DNA from: Pseudomonas purpurea
GTDB taxonomy: Bacteria > Pseudomonadota > Gammaproteobacteria > Pseudomonadales > Pseudomonadaceae
Direction: 5' to 3'
Assembly (NCBI RefSeq): GCF_039908635.1
Contig: NZ_CP150918.1
Coordinates: 3,922,001 to 3,986,000 of the forward strand
Length of the DNA stretch: 64,000 bases
Shown one piece after another: positions 28,144 to 36,804 of the stretch; the stretch's first letter is position 1, and each line of letters begins with the position of its first letter. The notes under the pieces are model-generated. The model saw only the letters and a program-made list of their open reading frames with translations, had not been told where the DNA came from and did not search any database. The translations under genes and the position numbers were made by a program.

Positions 28144-28563
28144 GGGTCTGCCTCTAAGTGCATCCGCAAAGACCCATGCTCCAAAGCTGCGCATGCCGTG
28201 TAAGACTCAAGAGTCGCCCTGGCTGCTTTGTCGGCGGGGATTTGCGAAAACGAATGAATGAAAAGAATCGTCTAGGAAGAGCCCGCTGTGCGGACGTGCA
28301 GCCGAAGCTGACTTCGGGGAATTGCGCTACCTGAACGCGGCCTGGCTAAAGACCGGCGCGCACTATACCGGAATTCGCCAAAAAAGGGAGCTTTTTTTAT
28401 CTAAGAAAGCCTGTGTACACCGGAGTGTCACAGGCTTTGCGGATAATCGTGCAGCCGTCTATTTTTTAAAAGCCCGGCCCTGTTGGTCATCAGGCTTAAA
28501 CGGTTCACCTTTCAGGCGCCGACCTTCGGTCCGAGACTTCCTTTACCCACGAGGAAATGCCCC
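28144..28563. other. Divergent 420-bp region between the helicase and crotonase genes
   Basis: Holds both promoters and probably a long leader for the helicase. Contains the near-perfect 14-bp hairpin at 28406-28438 and, at 28379-28398, an A/T-rich inverted repeat (AAAAAAG / CTTTTTT). No convincing ORF. Confidence 0.55.
28406..28438 (-). promoter_or_regulatory. Strong stem-loop in the helicase leader
   Basis: AAAGCCTGTG pairs with CACAGGCTTT, and the inner ACAC with GTGT, leaving one bulged base and a 4-nt loop. As part of a helicase mRNA leader it would be about 265 nt before the ATG. It could be a leader control element or a terminator of an upstream short transcript. Confidence 0.45.
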
Positions 28564-29355
28564 ATGAATCAGCCAGATTCAAGCCGTGTCAGCCGCGAAC
28601 GGCGCGGGCACATCCTGTTGATAGGCCTTGATCGGGTGGCCAAGCGCAACGCATTCGACCTCGACCTGCTCGATCAACTGAGCCTGGCGTATGGCGAATT
28701 CGAAGCCGACAGCGAAGCTCGTGTGGCCGTGGTATTCGGTCACGGTGAGCATTTCACCGCTGGGCTGGACCTGATGAACGTGAGTGCCGCACTGGCCAAG
28801 GGCTGGAAAGCTCCGATTGGCGGTTGCGATCCGTGGGGCGTTTTCGCCGGCCCCAGGGTCAGTAAACCGGTGATCGTCGCGGTTCAGGGCTACTGCCTGA
28901 CCATTGGCATCGAACTGATGCTCGCCGCCGACATTAACCTGTGTGCCAGCAACACCCGCTTCGCCCAGATGGAAGTCCAGCGTGGGATCTTTCCTTTCGG
29001 CGGCGCCACCCTGCGTCTGCATCAGATTGCCGGCTGGGGCAATGCCATGCGCTGGTTGCTGACCGGTGACGAGTTCGACGCCCATGAAGCCTTGCACCTG
29101 GGGCTGGTGCAGGAAGTGATGGCCAGCGAAGACCTGCTGCCGCGAGCGATTGAGCTGGCCGAGCGAATCGCCCGGCAAGCGCCACTGGGGGTTCAGGCAA
29201 CGTTACAGTCCGCACGCCAGGCGCGCCTTGAAGGTGAGACGGTGGCGGCGCAGGGGTTACCGCCGTTGGTGAAGAAGCTTTTGGCCAGTGAAGATGCCAA
29301 GGAAGGCGTGCGGTCGATGATCGAAAAACGCCCCGGAATCTTCAAAGGCTGCTGA
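28564..29355 (+). CDS. Enoyl-CoA hydratase/isomerase-family protein (crotonase fold)
   Basis: A 263-aa crotonase. The oxyanion-hole segments are present (AKRNAFDLDLLDQL and FTAGLDLMNV; then GYCLTIGIELMLAADINLCA). The catalytic Glu positions of true hydratases are hard to place: the second region reads EVQRGIFPFGGATLRLHQ, so the exact reaction is unclear. ATG 28564 follows GAGGAA. It is divergent from the helicase gene, the same arrangement as I recall for PA2841 beside PA2840. Substrate unknown. Confidence 0.85.
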   Translation: MNQPDSSRVSRERRGHILLIGLDRVAKRNAFDLDLLDQLSLAYGEFEADSEARVAVVFGHGEHFTAGLDLMNVSAALAKGWKAPIGGCDPWGVFAGPRVSKPVIVAVQGYCLTIGIELMLAADINLCASNTRFAQMEVQRGIFPFGGATLRLHQIAGWGNAMRWLLTGDEFDAHEALHLGLVQEVMASEDLLPRAIELAERIARQAPLGVQATLQSARQARLEGETVAAQGLPPLVKKLLASEDAKEGVRSMIEKRPGIFKGC

Positions 29356-29364
29356 CATTACCTT

Positions 29365-29478
29365 TGTGGCGAGGGCGCTTGCTCCCGCAGGGCTGCGCAG
29401 CGGCCCCCAAAATCCAGGCAATCCATGCAGATTTTGTGAGTGTTGCGCACTCAAGCGGGAGCAAGCGCTCCTCGCCAC
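29365..29478. repeat. REP pair of a second family (GTGGCGAGGG type)
   Basis: GTGGCGAGGGCGCTTGCTCC near 29365 and its inverted partner GGAGCAAGCGCTCCTCGCCA near 29458 flank a 66-bp spacer containing GCGCAGC/GTTGCGC stems. This differs from the REP family at 26303 and 31769. Confidence 0.82.
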
Positions 29479-29494
29479 AGAAGCTCGCCAGACT

Positions 29495-30250
29495 TCAAGT
29501 CGCCGGGCGAATCGCCTTGATCAACGCTTGCAACGAATAGCCCAGGCGCGGCGCCAATGCTTCGGCTCGTTCGGTCAACGCCTGCATGTCCAGTTCCTGG
29601 TCGAGTTCGCAGGGCACGATCAGAATCACGTTGCCCTCCTTCACCGGCAGTTCCCAATAATGCCTATGAAAAAGCCCCCGCAACAATGCTGCGCCCAGTG
29701 GCTTGCCGTCATCGGTCGCCCACTGGTTGATCACCAGCCAGCCACCCGAATTCAGGCGCTTCTGACAGTTTTCCAGGAACCCCCAGGCCAGATGCCCGAC
29801 ACCCGGCCCCACATCGGTATAGAGGTCGACAAAAATCAGGTCCGCGGGCTCGGCCGTCTCCAGTAACTCCAGGGCATCGCCGACGCGGATGTACAAACGC
29901 GGATCATCGTCCAGCCCCAGGTACTCGATGGCCAGGCGCGGAACGTCCGGGCGCAGCTCGATGGCTTCGACGTCTTCCAGTGGCAGGAACTTGAGGCACG
30001 CCTGGGTCAGGGTGCCGGCACCCAGCCCGAGGAACAGCGCACTTTCGGGCTGCTCATGGCACAACGCGCCAATCAGCATGGCCCGGGTGTAGTCGTACTC
30101 CAGCCAGCTCGGGTCGGCGGTGAACACGCAACTTTGCTCGATAGCGTCACCAAATTCGAGAAAGCGGTAATCCGCCACTTCAAACACCCGAATCATGCCG
30201 AATTCATCGTGCACCTCGGCGAGCAGATGCTCGACGCGCTCCTCAGTCAT
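29495..30250 (-). CDS. Spermidine-synthase-like methyltransferase-fold protein
   Basis: A 251-aa class I Rossmann protein. The SAM/dcSAM-type loop is ALFLGLGAGTLTQACLKFLP, followed by VEAIELRPDVPRLAIEYLGL and the acidic DLIFVDLYTDVGPG, resembling SpeE-fold proteins. The N-terminal region (VFEVADYRFLEFGD) is the short beta domain. True spermidine synthase residues are not clearly conserved, so catalysis is uncertain. ATG 30250 follows CAGGAGACGAA. Its neighbour, a DAHP synthase, is divergent. Confidence 0.8.
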   Translation of the reverse strand: MTEERVEHLLAEVHDEFGMIRVFEVADYRFLEFGDAIEQSCVFTADPSWLEYDYTRAMLIGALCHEQPESALFLGLGAGTLTQACLKFLPLEDVEAIELRPDVPRLAIEYLGLDDDPRLYIRVGDALELLETAEPADLIFVDLYTDVGPGVGHLAWGFLENCQKRLNSGGWLVINQWATDDGKPLGAALLRGLFHRHYWELPVKEGNVILIVPCELDQELDMQALTERAEALAPRLGYSLQALIKAIRPAT

Positions 30251-30403
30251 TTCGTCTCCTGGTCGTTGCCGGGACGATCCCCGACAACGCAATCATTCGT
30301 TGCGCTCAGTGCAGCAAAGGCGCGATTGTCCGCGAAGCGACGGGAACAGGTCACGCATTAATTACTGCTAACATGCCTACCCGACCGTTAAACACTAGAG
30401 TCC

Positions 30404-31754
30404 ATGATGAGCCAACCCTGGAGCCCTGACAGCTGGCGCGCCCTGCCGATCCAGCAACAACCCCACTACCCTGACGCGGCGCATCTGCACGCCGTCGAGC
30501 AAAGCCTGGCCAGTTATCCGCCACTGGTGTTTGCCGGCGAAGCCCGGGAGTTGCGTCGTCAGTTTTCCGAGGTGACTCAGGGCCGGGCGTTTTTGCTTCA
30601 GGGCGGCGATTGCGCAGAAAGCTTCGCCGAGTTCTCGGCAGCGAAAATCCGCGACACCTTCAAGGTGCTGCTGCAAATGGCAATCGTGATGACCTTCGCC
30701 GCCGCCTGCCCGGTGGTCAAAGTCGGGCGCATGGCCGGGCAATTCGCCAAGCCGCGCTCGTCCAATGACGAAACCATCAACGGTGTGACGCTGCCGGCCC
30801 TACCGTGGCGACATCGTCAACGGCATCGGCTTCGACGAAAAGAGCCGCGTACCGGACCCGGAACGCCTGCTCCAGTCCTATCACCAGTCCACCGCCACCC
30901 TGAACCTGTTACGCGCCTTTGCCCAGGGCGGTTTTGCCGACCTGCACCAAGTGCACAAGTGGAACCTGGACTTCATCGCCAACTCGGCCCTGGCCGAGAA
31001 ATACAGCCACCTGGCCAACCGTATCGATGAAACCCTGGCGTTCATGCGTGCCTGCGGCATGGACAGTTCGCCGCAATTGCGCGAAACCACCTTCTTTACC
31101 GCCCACGAAGCACTGTTGCTCAATTACGAAGAAGCCTTCGTGCGCCGCGACAGCCTGACCAACGATTACTACGATTGCTCGGCCCACATGCTGTGGATCG
31201 GCGACCGCACCCGTCAGTTGGACGGGGCTCACGTCGAATTCCTGCGCGGGGTGAACAACCCGATCGGGGTCAAGGTCGGCCCGACCATGAACCCCGACGA
31301 CCTGATCCGCCTGATCGATGTGCTCAACCCGGACAACGACCCGGGCCGCCTGAACCTGATCGCGCGCATGGGCGCCAACAAGGTCGGCGACCATTTGCCG
31401 CAACTGATCCGCGCCGTGGAGCGCGAGGGCAAGAAGGTGCTCTGGAGTTCCGACCCGATGCACGGCAACACCATCAAGGCCAGCAGCGGTTACAAGACCC
31501 GCGACTTTGCACAGATCCTCGGCGAGGTGAAGCAGTTCTTCCAGGTCCACGAAGCCGAAGGCACGTATGCCGGCGGTATCCACATCGAGATGACCGGGCA
31601 GAACGTCACCGAATGCATCGGCGGTGCACGGCCGATTACCGAAGACGGTTTGTCGGATCGTTATCACACCCATTGCGACCCACGGATGAATGCCGATCAG
31701 TCCCTGGAATTGGCGTTTTTGATCGCTGAAACCCTGAAGCAAGTCCGCCGTTAA
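30404..31754 (+). pseudogene. Class II DAHP synthase (AroG/PhzC type), frameshifted
   Basis: A 3-deoxy-D-arabino-heptulosonate-7-phosphate synthase of the plant-like class II, about 449 aa once repaired. It would condense PEP and erythrose-4-phosphate, the first step to aromatic amino acids. The N-terminal frame gives [20 protein letters not shown] and [15 protein letters not shown]; the second frame gives [12 protein letters not shown], then [15 protein letters not shown] and [18 protein letters not shown]. The break is at GGCCC 30796-30800: deleting one C joins LPA to YRGDI. The ATG is at 30404 or 30407. All catalytic motifs survive, so this may be a sequencing artefact. A class I DAHP synthase lies at 44905. 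Confidence 0.88.
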
Positions 31755-31768
31755 ATCGCGGCGCTCCC

Positions 31769-31851
31769 TTCGCGAGCAAGCCCGCTTCCACATTAGACCG
31801 CGTCCGTTTGGACAGCTCGGTCAACTGTGGGAGCGGGCTTGCTCGCGAAGG
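31769..31851. repeat. REP pair (REPIN), GCGAGCAAG family
   Basis: Inverted REPs TTCGCGAGCAAGCCCGCTTC (31769) and GGAGCGGGCTTGCTCGCGAA (ending 31849), with a 38-bp spacer that also has an inverted GTCCG/CGGAC-like centre. Located in the 104-bp gap between convergent genes. Confidence 0.88.
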
Positions 31852-31858
31852 CGCCAGC

Positions 31859-33088
31859 TCAATCACTATCAATCTGAGTCAATGCCACCCGCAACCGCGC
31901 CGCACTGGCCCTTGGGCAATTGAGCTGAATCTGTTCCAGCCCCAGCCAGTCCGCCATCTGCCGTAAATTGACCGCCAACGCCATCATTCCCCCATCATCC
32001 AGCCCCGACTCCTCTTCGTGCACCGCATGCACCGCCAACCGCCCCAACGCCCGCTCCGCCCGCAGATCGACCCGTGCGGCAATCCGCTCATGGTGCAAAA
32101 ACGGCAGCACGTAATAGCCGTACACCCGCTTGTCCGGCGGCGTGTAGATTTCCAGCCGATAGCGAAAATCAAACAAGCGCTCGGTCCGACTGCGTTCCCA
32201 GATCAACGAATCGAATGGTGACAGCAACGCACTGGCCTCGACCTTGCGCGGCACCTTCGGGTCCGGCAGGCAGTAAGCAAGCGACTTCCAGCCCTGCACC
32301 TCACATGTCAGCAACTGGCCATTTTCTACCAGCTCGGCCAGTCCGTTACGGCACTCGGTCAGGCTCAAACGAAAGTAGTCGCGCAGGTCCTTTTCGGTAG
32401 CAACGCCCAGCGCACCGGCCGCATGCAACAGCAAACCGCGTTGCGCCTCAGCTTCGCCGAGCAGCGGTTGCTGGAGAATCGACTCGGGAATCACCCGTTC
32501 CGGCAAGTCATACAGACGCTCGAAACCGCGCCGCCCCGCCACTGTCACTTCACCCGCGGCGAACAACCATTCCAACGCATGCTTTTCCGCGCTCCAGTCC
32601 CACCAAGGGCCGGCACGCTCCTGGCGAGTCGACAAACTACCGGCGCCCAGCGCACCCAGTTCCTCGACCGATGACAATACGCGGCGGATCGTGTCCTGCT
32701 GCTCACGACCGAAGCGTGCCTGTTGCTGATAAATCCCGTTGCCCTGCGCCGCTTGCTGCATGCGCCAGCGCATCAACGGGTACATCGACAACGGCAACAG
32801 CGACGCCTCATGCCCCCAGTATTCGAACAACGTACGCCGCCGCCCCGAACTCCAGGCAGCCTGGTCGAGCAGCTCAGCAGAGTAATGACCCAGGCGAGAG
32901 AACAGCGGAAGGTAGTGCGAACGCACCAGAGCGTTGACCGAGTCGATTTGCAGAATGCCCAGGCGCTCAATCAAGCGGTTGAGCTGAGCGGGCTTGATCG
33001 TCCCTGGCGGCTGGCGCCCGGAAAAACCCTGGGCTGCCAGCGCCAGACGCCGAGCCTGTTTGAGGGATAAGGACAGTTGTGCGGGCAT
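31859..33088 (-). CDS. YcaQ-like DNA glycosylase (winged-helix HTH_42 family)
   Basis: A 409-aa protein of the AlkZ/YcaQ family, which unhooks DNA crosslinks and removes bulky alkylated bases. The family QxD/E-type catalytic motif is in LGILQIDSVNALVRSHYLPL. The winged-helix core is spread over the central and C-terminal regions, with GWKSLAYCLPDP and LLSPFDSLIWERSRTERLFD followed by YEIYTPPDKRVYGYYVLPFL-type sequence (here RLEIYTPPDKRVYGYYV). ATG 33088 follows AAGGAGAAGCCC. No azinomycin-like resistance cluster is present, so a general repair role (as YcaQ/AlkX) is more likely than AlkZ. Confidence 0.87.
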   Translation of the reverse strand: MPAQLSLSLKQARRLALAAQGFSGRQPPGTIKPAQLNRLIERLGILQIDSVNALVRSHYLPLFSRLGHYSAELLDQAAWSSGRRRTLFEYWGHEASLLPLSMYPLMRWRMQQAAQGNGIYQQQARFGREQQDTIRRVLSSVEELGALGAGSLSTRQERAGPWWDWSAEKHALEWLFAAGEVTVAGRRGFERLYDLPERVIPESILQQPLLGEAEAQRGLLLHAAGALGVATEKDLRDYFRLSLTECRNGLAELVENGQLLTCEVQGWKSLAYCLPDPKVPRKVEASALLSPFDSLIWERSRTERLFDFRYRLEIYTPPDKRVYGYYVLPFLHHERIAARVDLRAERALGRLAVHAVHEEESGLDDGGMMALAVNLRQMADWLGLEQIQLNCPRASAARLRVALTQIDSD

Positions 33089-33152
33089 GGGCTTCTCCTT
33101 GTCTGCTCGCAAACTACCTCAATGTGAAGCGTCTTGTGTAGCGGCTCGGTAC

Positions 33153-33374
33153 TCATTTGTGCATCGGGTCATCCCAGAAGGGGCGCACGACTTCATGCTC
33201 GACATCGGCACGGCTCAGCCCCATATCCTTCAGGGCTTCGTCGCTCAGACTGGCCAGCAGCTCACGTTCGCGATGGACCTCGTACCAGCCGCTGACTTTC
33301 TCCCACACGTGACGCAGCGAGAAACCATGGAACGAGAACCGGTGCGCCAATACATAACCTGTTTGACCTTTCAT
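33153..33374 (-). CDS. DUF1127 small protein
   Basis: A 73-aa protein. The C-terminal DUF1127 motif WYEVHRERELLASLSDEALK, then DMGLSRADVEHEV, is clear. Small DUF1127 proteins are often RNA-binding or affect phosphate and carbon metabolism in alphaproteobacteria; in Pseudomonas the role is not known. ATG 33374 follows GGAGGGCAAGACG. It is divergent from the LysR gene, with 97 bp between the starts. Confidence 0.85.
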   Translation of the reverse strand: MKGQTGYVLAHRFSFHGFSLRHVWEKVSGWYEVHRERELLASLSDEALKDMGLSRADVEHEVVRPFWDDPMHK

Positions 33375-33471
33375 CGTCTTGCCCTCCGTTGTGGATGGCT
33401 CAAGTCTCGCGTCGAGGCTAAGATCAATCCAACGAATGTTTCTTATGCAACACATCTCGGAGATTGATGAA

Positions 33472-34327
33472 TTGAGCAGCTACCCGAGTATCGATACCGA
33501 AGTGCTGCGTACCTTCGTCGCTATCGCAGACCAGGGCGGGTTCACCCGCGCAGGCGAACTGGTGAACCGCACACAGTCGGCGGTGAGCATGCAGATGAAG
33601 CGGCTGGAAGAAGACGTGCTGCAACGCCAGCTGTTTCAGCGAGACGGTCGCCAGGTTCGGTTGACCGCCGAGGGCCAGGTGCTGCTCGGTTACGCCCGGC
33701 GAATCCTGAAACTGCACAGCGAGGTGTTCAACACCCTGCGCGAGCCACACATGGTCGGCATCGTGCGCATCGGCACGCCGGATGATTACGTGATGCGCTT
33801 CCTGCCGGGCATCCTCTCGCGCTTCGCCCAGGCTTATCCGCTGATCCAGATCGAGGTGCATTGCGAGCCATCAAAACAACTGCTGCTGCGCCGTGACCTG
33901 GACCTGTCCATCGTCACCCGGGAACCCGGCAGCGAGGTCGGCCAGTTGTTGCGCAAGGAACGTTTTGTCTGGGGCCCAGGCCCAGTGCTTCAACCCGGTT
34001 GAACAATCGCCGGTGCCTCTGGCGATGTTCAACGGCGATTGTTTCTGCCGGATCTGGGCCTGCAACGCCTTGGACACCTTGGGCCGCGATTACCGCATTG
34101 CCTACAACAGTTCGAGCCTGTCGGCACTGATGGCCGTGGTCAGCGCCGGGCTGGCCGTCACCGCACAGCTGGAAAGCCTGATCCCGGCGGACATGCGTAT
34201 TCTGGGCGAGGCCGAGGGCCTGCCACTGCTGCCCGAAGCCAGCATCATGCTGGTGCGTAACCTGAACAACCCTTCGCCGATCACCGAATGCCTGGCCGAG
34301 CACATCGTCGACGGCTTCAAACTTTAA
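33472..34327 (+). pseudogene. LysR-family transcriptional regulator, frameshifted
   Basis: About 285 aa once joined. Residues 1-65 form the LysR helix-turn-helix (LRTFVAIADQGGFTRAGELV, then NRTQSAVSMQMKRLEEDV). The substrate-binding domain begins VGIVRIGTPDDYVMRFLPGI and continues in another frame with NPVEQSPVPLAMFNGDC and SLSALMAVVSAGLAVTAQLE. The break is at GGGGCCC 33971-33977; removing one base gives VWAQAQCFNPVEQ. The start is probably TTG 33472 (nine bases after GGAG); ATG 33436 or 33445 are alternatives. Its 3' end overlaps the TauE gene by 11 bp, tail to tail. Confidence 0.85.
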
Positions 34328-35072
34328 ACGCGAGCATTACCGCGCACAGCACCAGAAAACCACAGAACAACCCGCGCAGCACACGCTCCGGCAGGGCATG
34401 GGCAACCTTCACACCCCAACTGATACTCAGCAGCCCACCCAGTGCCATGGGCAGTGCAATGCCCCAGCTCACTTGCTGGTGCACTGCGTAAGTCACCAGG
34501 GTGACGCCAGTACTTGGCAGCGCCAGCGCCAGCGACAACCCTTGGGCGACCACCTGCGTGGTGCCGAACAGGCTGGTCAGCACCGGTGTTGCGACCACCG
34601 CGCCGCCGACACCAAACAGTCCACCCATGGCGCCCGACGCCGCGCCGAGCACGCCCAGCCAAGGCCATGAGTAACGCATCTGCGCTGAAGCAGGCGCACT
34701 GGCCATGAACATCCGCACCAGATTGTAGGCCGACAGGGCGATCAAAAATGCCACGAAGCCGATGCGCATCACCTGTGCATCAATGCCCACCGCCCAGATC
34801 GAACCGATCCACGCAAAACAGAACCCCATCGACGCCAGCGGCAATGCGTGTCGCAGCTCGATGCGGTTGCGCTGGTGATAACGCCACAGCGCCAGCATCA
34901 CGTTCGGCACCACCATCACCAACGCAGTGCCTTGGGCGATTTGCTGATCCAGACCGAACAACACGCCGAGCACGGGAATGGCGACCAAGCCGCCGCCGAT
35001 TCCGAACAACCCACCAACGGTGCCTAACGCGGCGCCCAGCGCCAGATACATGACTAACTCAATCACAGACAT
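34317..35072 (-). CDS. TauE/SafE-family sulfite/organosulfonate exporter-like permease
   Basis: A 251-aa membrane protein with about eight spans in two repeats. Each repeat opens with a glycine-rich loop, GTVGGLFGIGGGLVAIPVL and GAMGGLFGVGGAVVATPVL, the hallmark of the TauE/SafE family. Members export sulfite, sulfoacetate or related anions. ATG 35072 follows TGAGGAA. The adjacent divergent LysR gene at 35173 (100 bp gap) is a plausible regulator. Substrate not known. Confidence 0.9.
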   Translation of the reverse strand: MSVIELVMYLALGAALGTVGGLFGIGGGLVAIPVLGVLFGLDQQIAQGTALVMVVPNVMLALWRYHQRNRIELRHALPLASMGFCFAWIGSIWAVGIDAQVMRIGFVAFLIALSAYNLVRMFMASAPASAQMRYSWPWLGVLGAASGAMGGLFGVGGAVVATPVLTSLFGTTQVVAQGLSLALALPSTGVTLVTYAVHQQVSWGIALPMALGGLLSISWGVKVAHALPERVLRGLFCGFLVLCAVMLAFKV

Positions 35073-35172
35073 TTCCTCATCAGCCAAGCCCCGTATCCTA
35101 CGCAGTCGACGCTGGCGGGGAAACGCACAGCACCGCACAATGGCTGTGCGTTTTTCGCATAAGCAGACACTC

Positions 35173-36129
35173 ATGAATCCAAACGTACTCACTGATCAGT
35201 TGGGGCTGTTCCTCGATGTCCTGGAAACCGGCAGTTTCTCGGCGGCCTCCCGCCGCCATCCACTGACGCCCTCAGCCGTTGCCCGGCGCATCGACAGCCT
35301 GGAAGGTGCCGTCGGCAGCCAGTTGTTCATCCGCAGCACTCACGCGGTGCGCGCCACGCCGGCCGGTCTGGCATTTGCCGAACGGGCGCAGCGCATCGTC
35401 GCCGAGTTGCGTCTGGCCCGTGCCGAAGCGGTGTCCTTGAGCAGCGCCCCGGAAGGTCTGATCCGCATCGACGCCCCCGCCGCGTTTGGCCGACGGCATC
35501 TGGCGCCGGTGATTGCCGATTTCCTGGTGGCCTATCCGGGGCTGGACGTGCAATTGCACCTGATCGACAGTTTTGTCGACATGCAGGGGTCGAACCTGGG
35601 CAAGGTCGACCTGGTACTGCGCGCCGGGCAAATGGCCGACACCCGGCTGGTGGCCACGCCGCTGGCCAGCATGGTGCGCATTGCGTGTGCCAGCCCCGCG
35701 TACCTCAAGCACCGAGGCGTGCCGAGCCAGCCGAGCGAACTGAGCCAACACGACGGCCTCGACTGGGATGGCCTGGCGCCGCCCTTCGCCTGGCGTTTCG
35801 AGCTGGACGGCCAGATGCAGTTGCATCGCCCCCAACGGATCCGCCTCAGCGCCAACAATGCCGAAGCCTTGCTCTACGGCGCCCTCGCCGGCCTGGGCAT
35901 CGCCCACCTGCCGACCTGGCTGTGCAGCGAATACTTGCTGCGCGGCGAGTTGCTGCCATTGTTTTGCGACAACGGCCTGCCCCAACCGGAAACCACCGGC
36001 ATCTACGCCCTGCGCCTCGAACAACAGATCAACTCGCGCAGCCGTTTGCTGCTGGAATACCTCAAGAGCCGCTTCAGCCCGATACCGCCCTGGGACCTGG
36101 CGCTGCAAAGCGACCTGGGCCGGCAATAA
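35173..36129 (+). CDS. LysR-family transcriptional regulator
   Basis: A 318-aa LysR regulator of the CrgA/DmlR-like subfamily. The helix-turn-helix is LGLFLDVLETGSFSAASRRH, then LTPSAVARRIDSLEGAVG, at residues about 9-50. The effector domain starts EGLIRIDAPAAFGRRHLAPV. It is divergent from the TauE-type permease and likely controls it. ATG 35173 is the preferred start; upstream codons in the same frame run through the promoter region. Downstream is the MITE-like element. Confidence 0.9.
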   Translation: MNPNVLTDQLGLFLDVLETGSFSAASRRHPLTPSAVARRIDSLEGAVGSQLFIRSTHAVRATPAGLAFAERAQRIVAELRLARAEAVSLSSAPEGLIRIDAPAAFGRRHLAPVIADFLVAYPGLDVQLHLIDSFVDMQGSNLGKVDLVLRAGQMADTRLVATPLASMVRIACASPAYLKHRGVPSQPSELSQHDGLDWDGLAPPFAWRFELDGQMQLHRPQRIRLSANNAEALLYGALAGLGIAHLPTWLCSEYLLRGELLPLFCDNGLPQPETTGIYALRLEQQINSRSRLLLEYLKSRFSPIPPWDLALQSDLGRQ

Positions 36130-36166
36130 CCGAAAATTATCTGGCGCATTAAACACTCGCCCGCTA

Positions 36167-36308
36167 GGGTCTGTACGAAAAGTCGCCGAGTGGCGATCAG
36201 GCAAGGCAAAAACAGGCGAGGAAACGGAGTTTACGGGTTGTAAATGAGCATTCCGAGCCTGTTTTTAACGCAGCATGATCGACACGCAGGCAGTTTTCGT
36301 ACAGAACC
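36167..36308 (+). mobile_element. 142-bp MITE-like element, copy 2 (leader of ohrR)
   Basis: Nearly identical to the reverse complement of 21430-21571 (two differences by eye: A/G at 36222 and near the right end). The ends GGGTCTGTACGAAAA and TTTTCGTACAGAACC are flanked by TA on each side. It lies 37 bp after a LysR stop and 34 bp before the ohrR ATG, in the same orientation relative to the gene as copy 1 has to gpx. No transposase gene. Confidence 0.85.
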
Positions 36309-36342
36309 TAGATTCATGACGATCACCGTTCAAGGCCCGAAT

Positions 36343-36804
36343 ATGACCACCGAAAGCACTACCCCGGACACCTGCGACCACCTGCTGCTGGACAATCAGG
36401 TGTGCTTTGCCCTGCACTCCACCTCGCTGCTGATGACCAAGGTCTATAAACCGCTGTTGCAAGCGCTGGGCCTGACATATCCGCAGTACCTGGCGATGAT
36501 GGTGTTGTGGGAGCGGGACGGGTTGACCGTCGGTGAAATCAGCACGCGCCTGCTGACCGATCCCGGCTCTCTGACGCCGCTGCTCAAACGCCTGGAAGCC
36601 GAAGGCCTGCTAAGTCGCACCCGCAGCCGTGAAGACGAACGCGTGGTCATCGTCGAACTCACCGAACAGGGCCGCGCCCTGCGTGACCAGGCCCGCGACA
36701 TTCCGCAGTGCATCCTTGGCGCCAGCGGTCAGACCCTGGAGCAACTGCAAAAGCTGCAAGCCGATCTGCTGGTGTTGCGCAGCCACCTGCAAGACAGCCT
36801 CTGA
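36343..36804 (+). CDS. ohrR: OhrR, organic-hydroperoxide-sensing MarR repressor
   Basis: A 153-aa MarR-family sensor. The peroxidatic Cys21 lies in [16 protein letters not shown], and a second Cys123 is in [11 protein letters not shown], the 2-Cys OhrR arrangement of Xanthomonas (Cys22/Cys127). The winged helix includes [20 protein letters not shown] and the wing [16 protein letters not shown] 36343 (AAGG 7 bases upstream, usual N-terminus [16 protein letters not shown]) is chosen; ATG 36316 and 36244 are in frame, the latter inside the MITE. It would repress ohr, which follows after 329 bp. Confidence 0.92.
   Translation: MTTESTTPDTCDHLLLDNQVCFALHSTSLLMTKVYKPLLQALGLTYPQYLAMMVLWERDGLTVGEISTRLLTDPGSLTPLLKRLEAEGLLSRTRSREDERVVIVELTEQGRALRDQARDIPQCILGASGQTLEQLQKLQADLLVLRSHLQDSL

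Noticed and set aside
26848..28203. A 451-codon plus-strand frame opposite the helicase gene
   Set aside because: All its sequence is explained by the conserved DEAD-box protein on the minus strand; the frame has no domain similarity.
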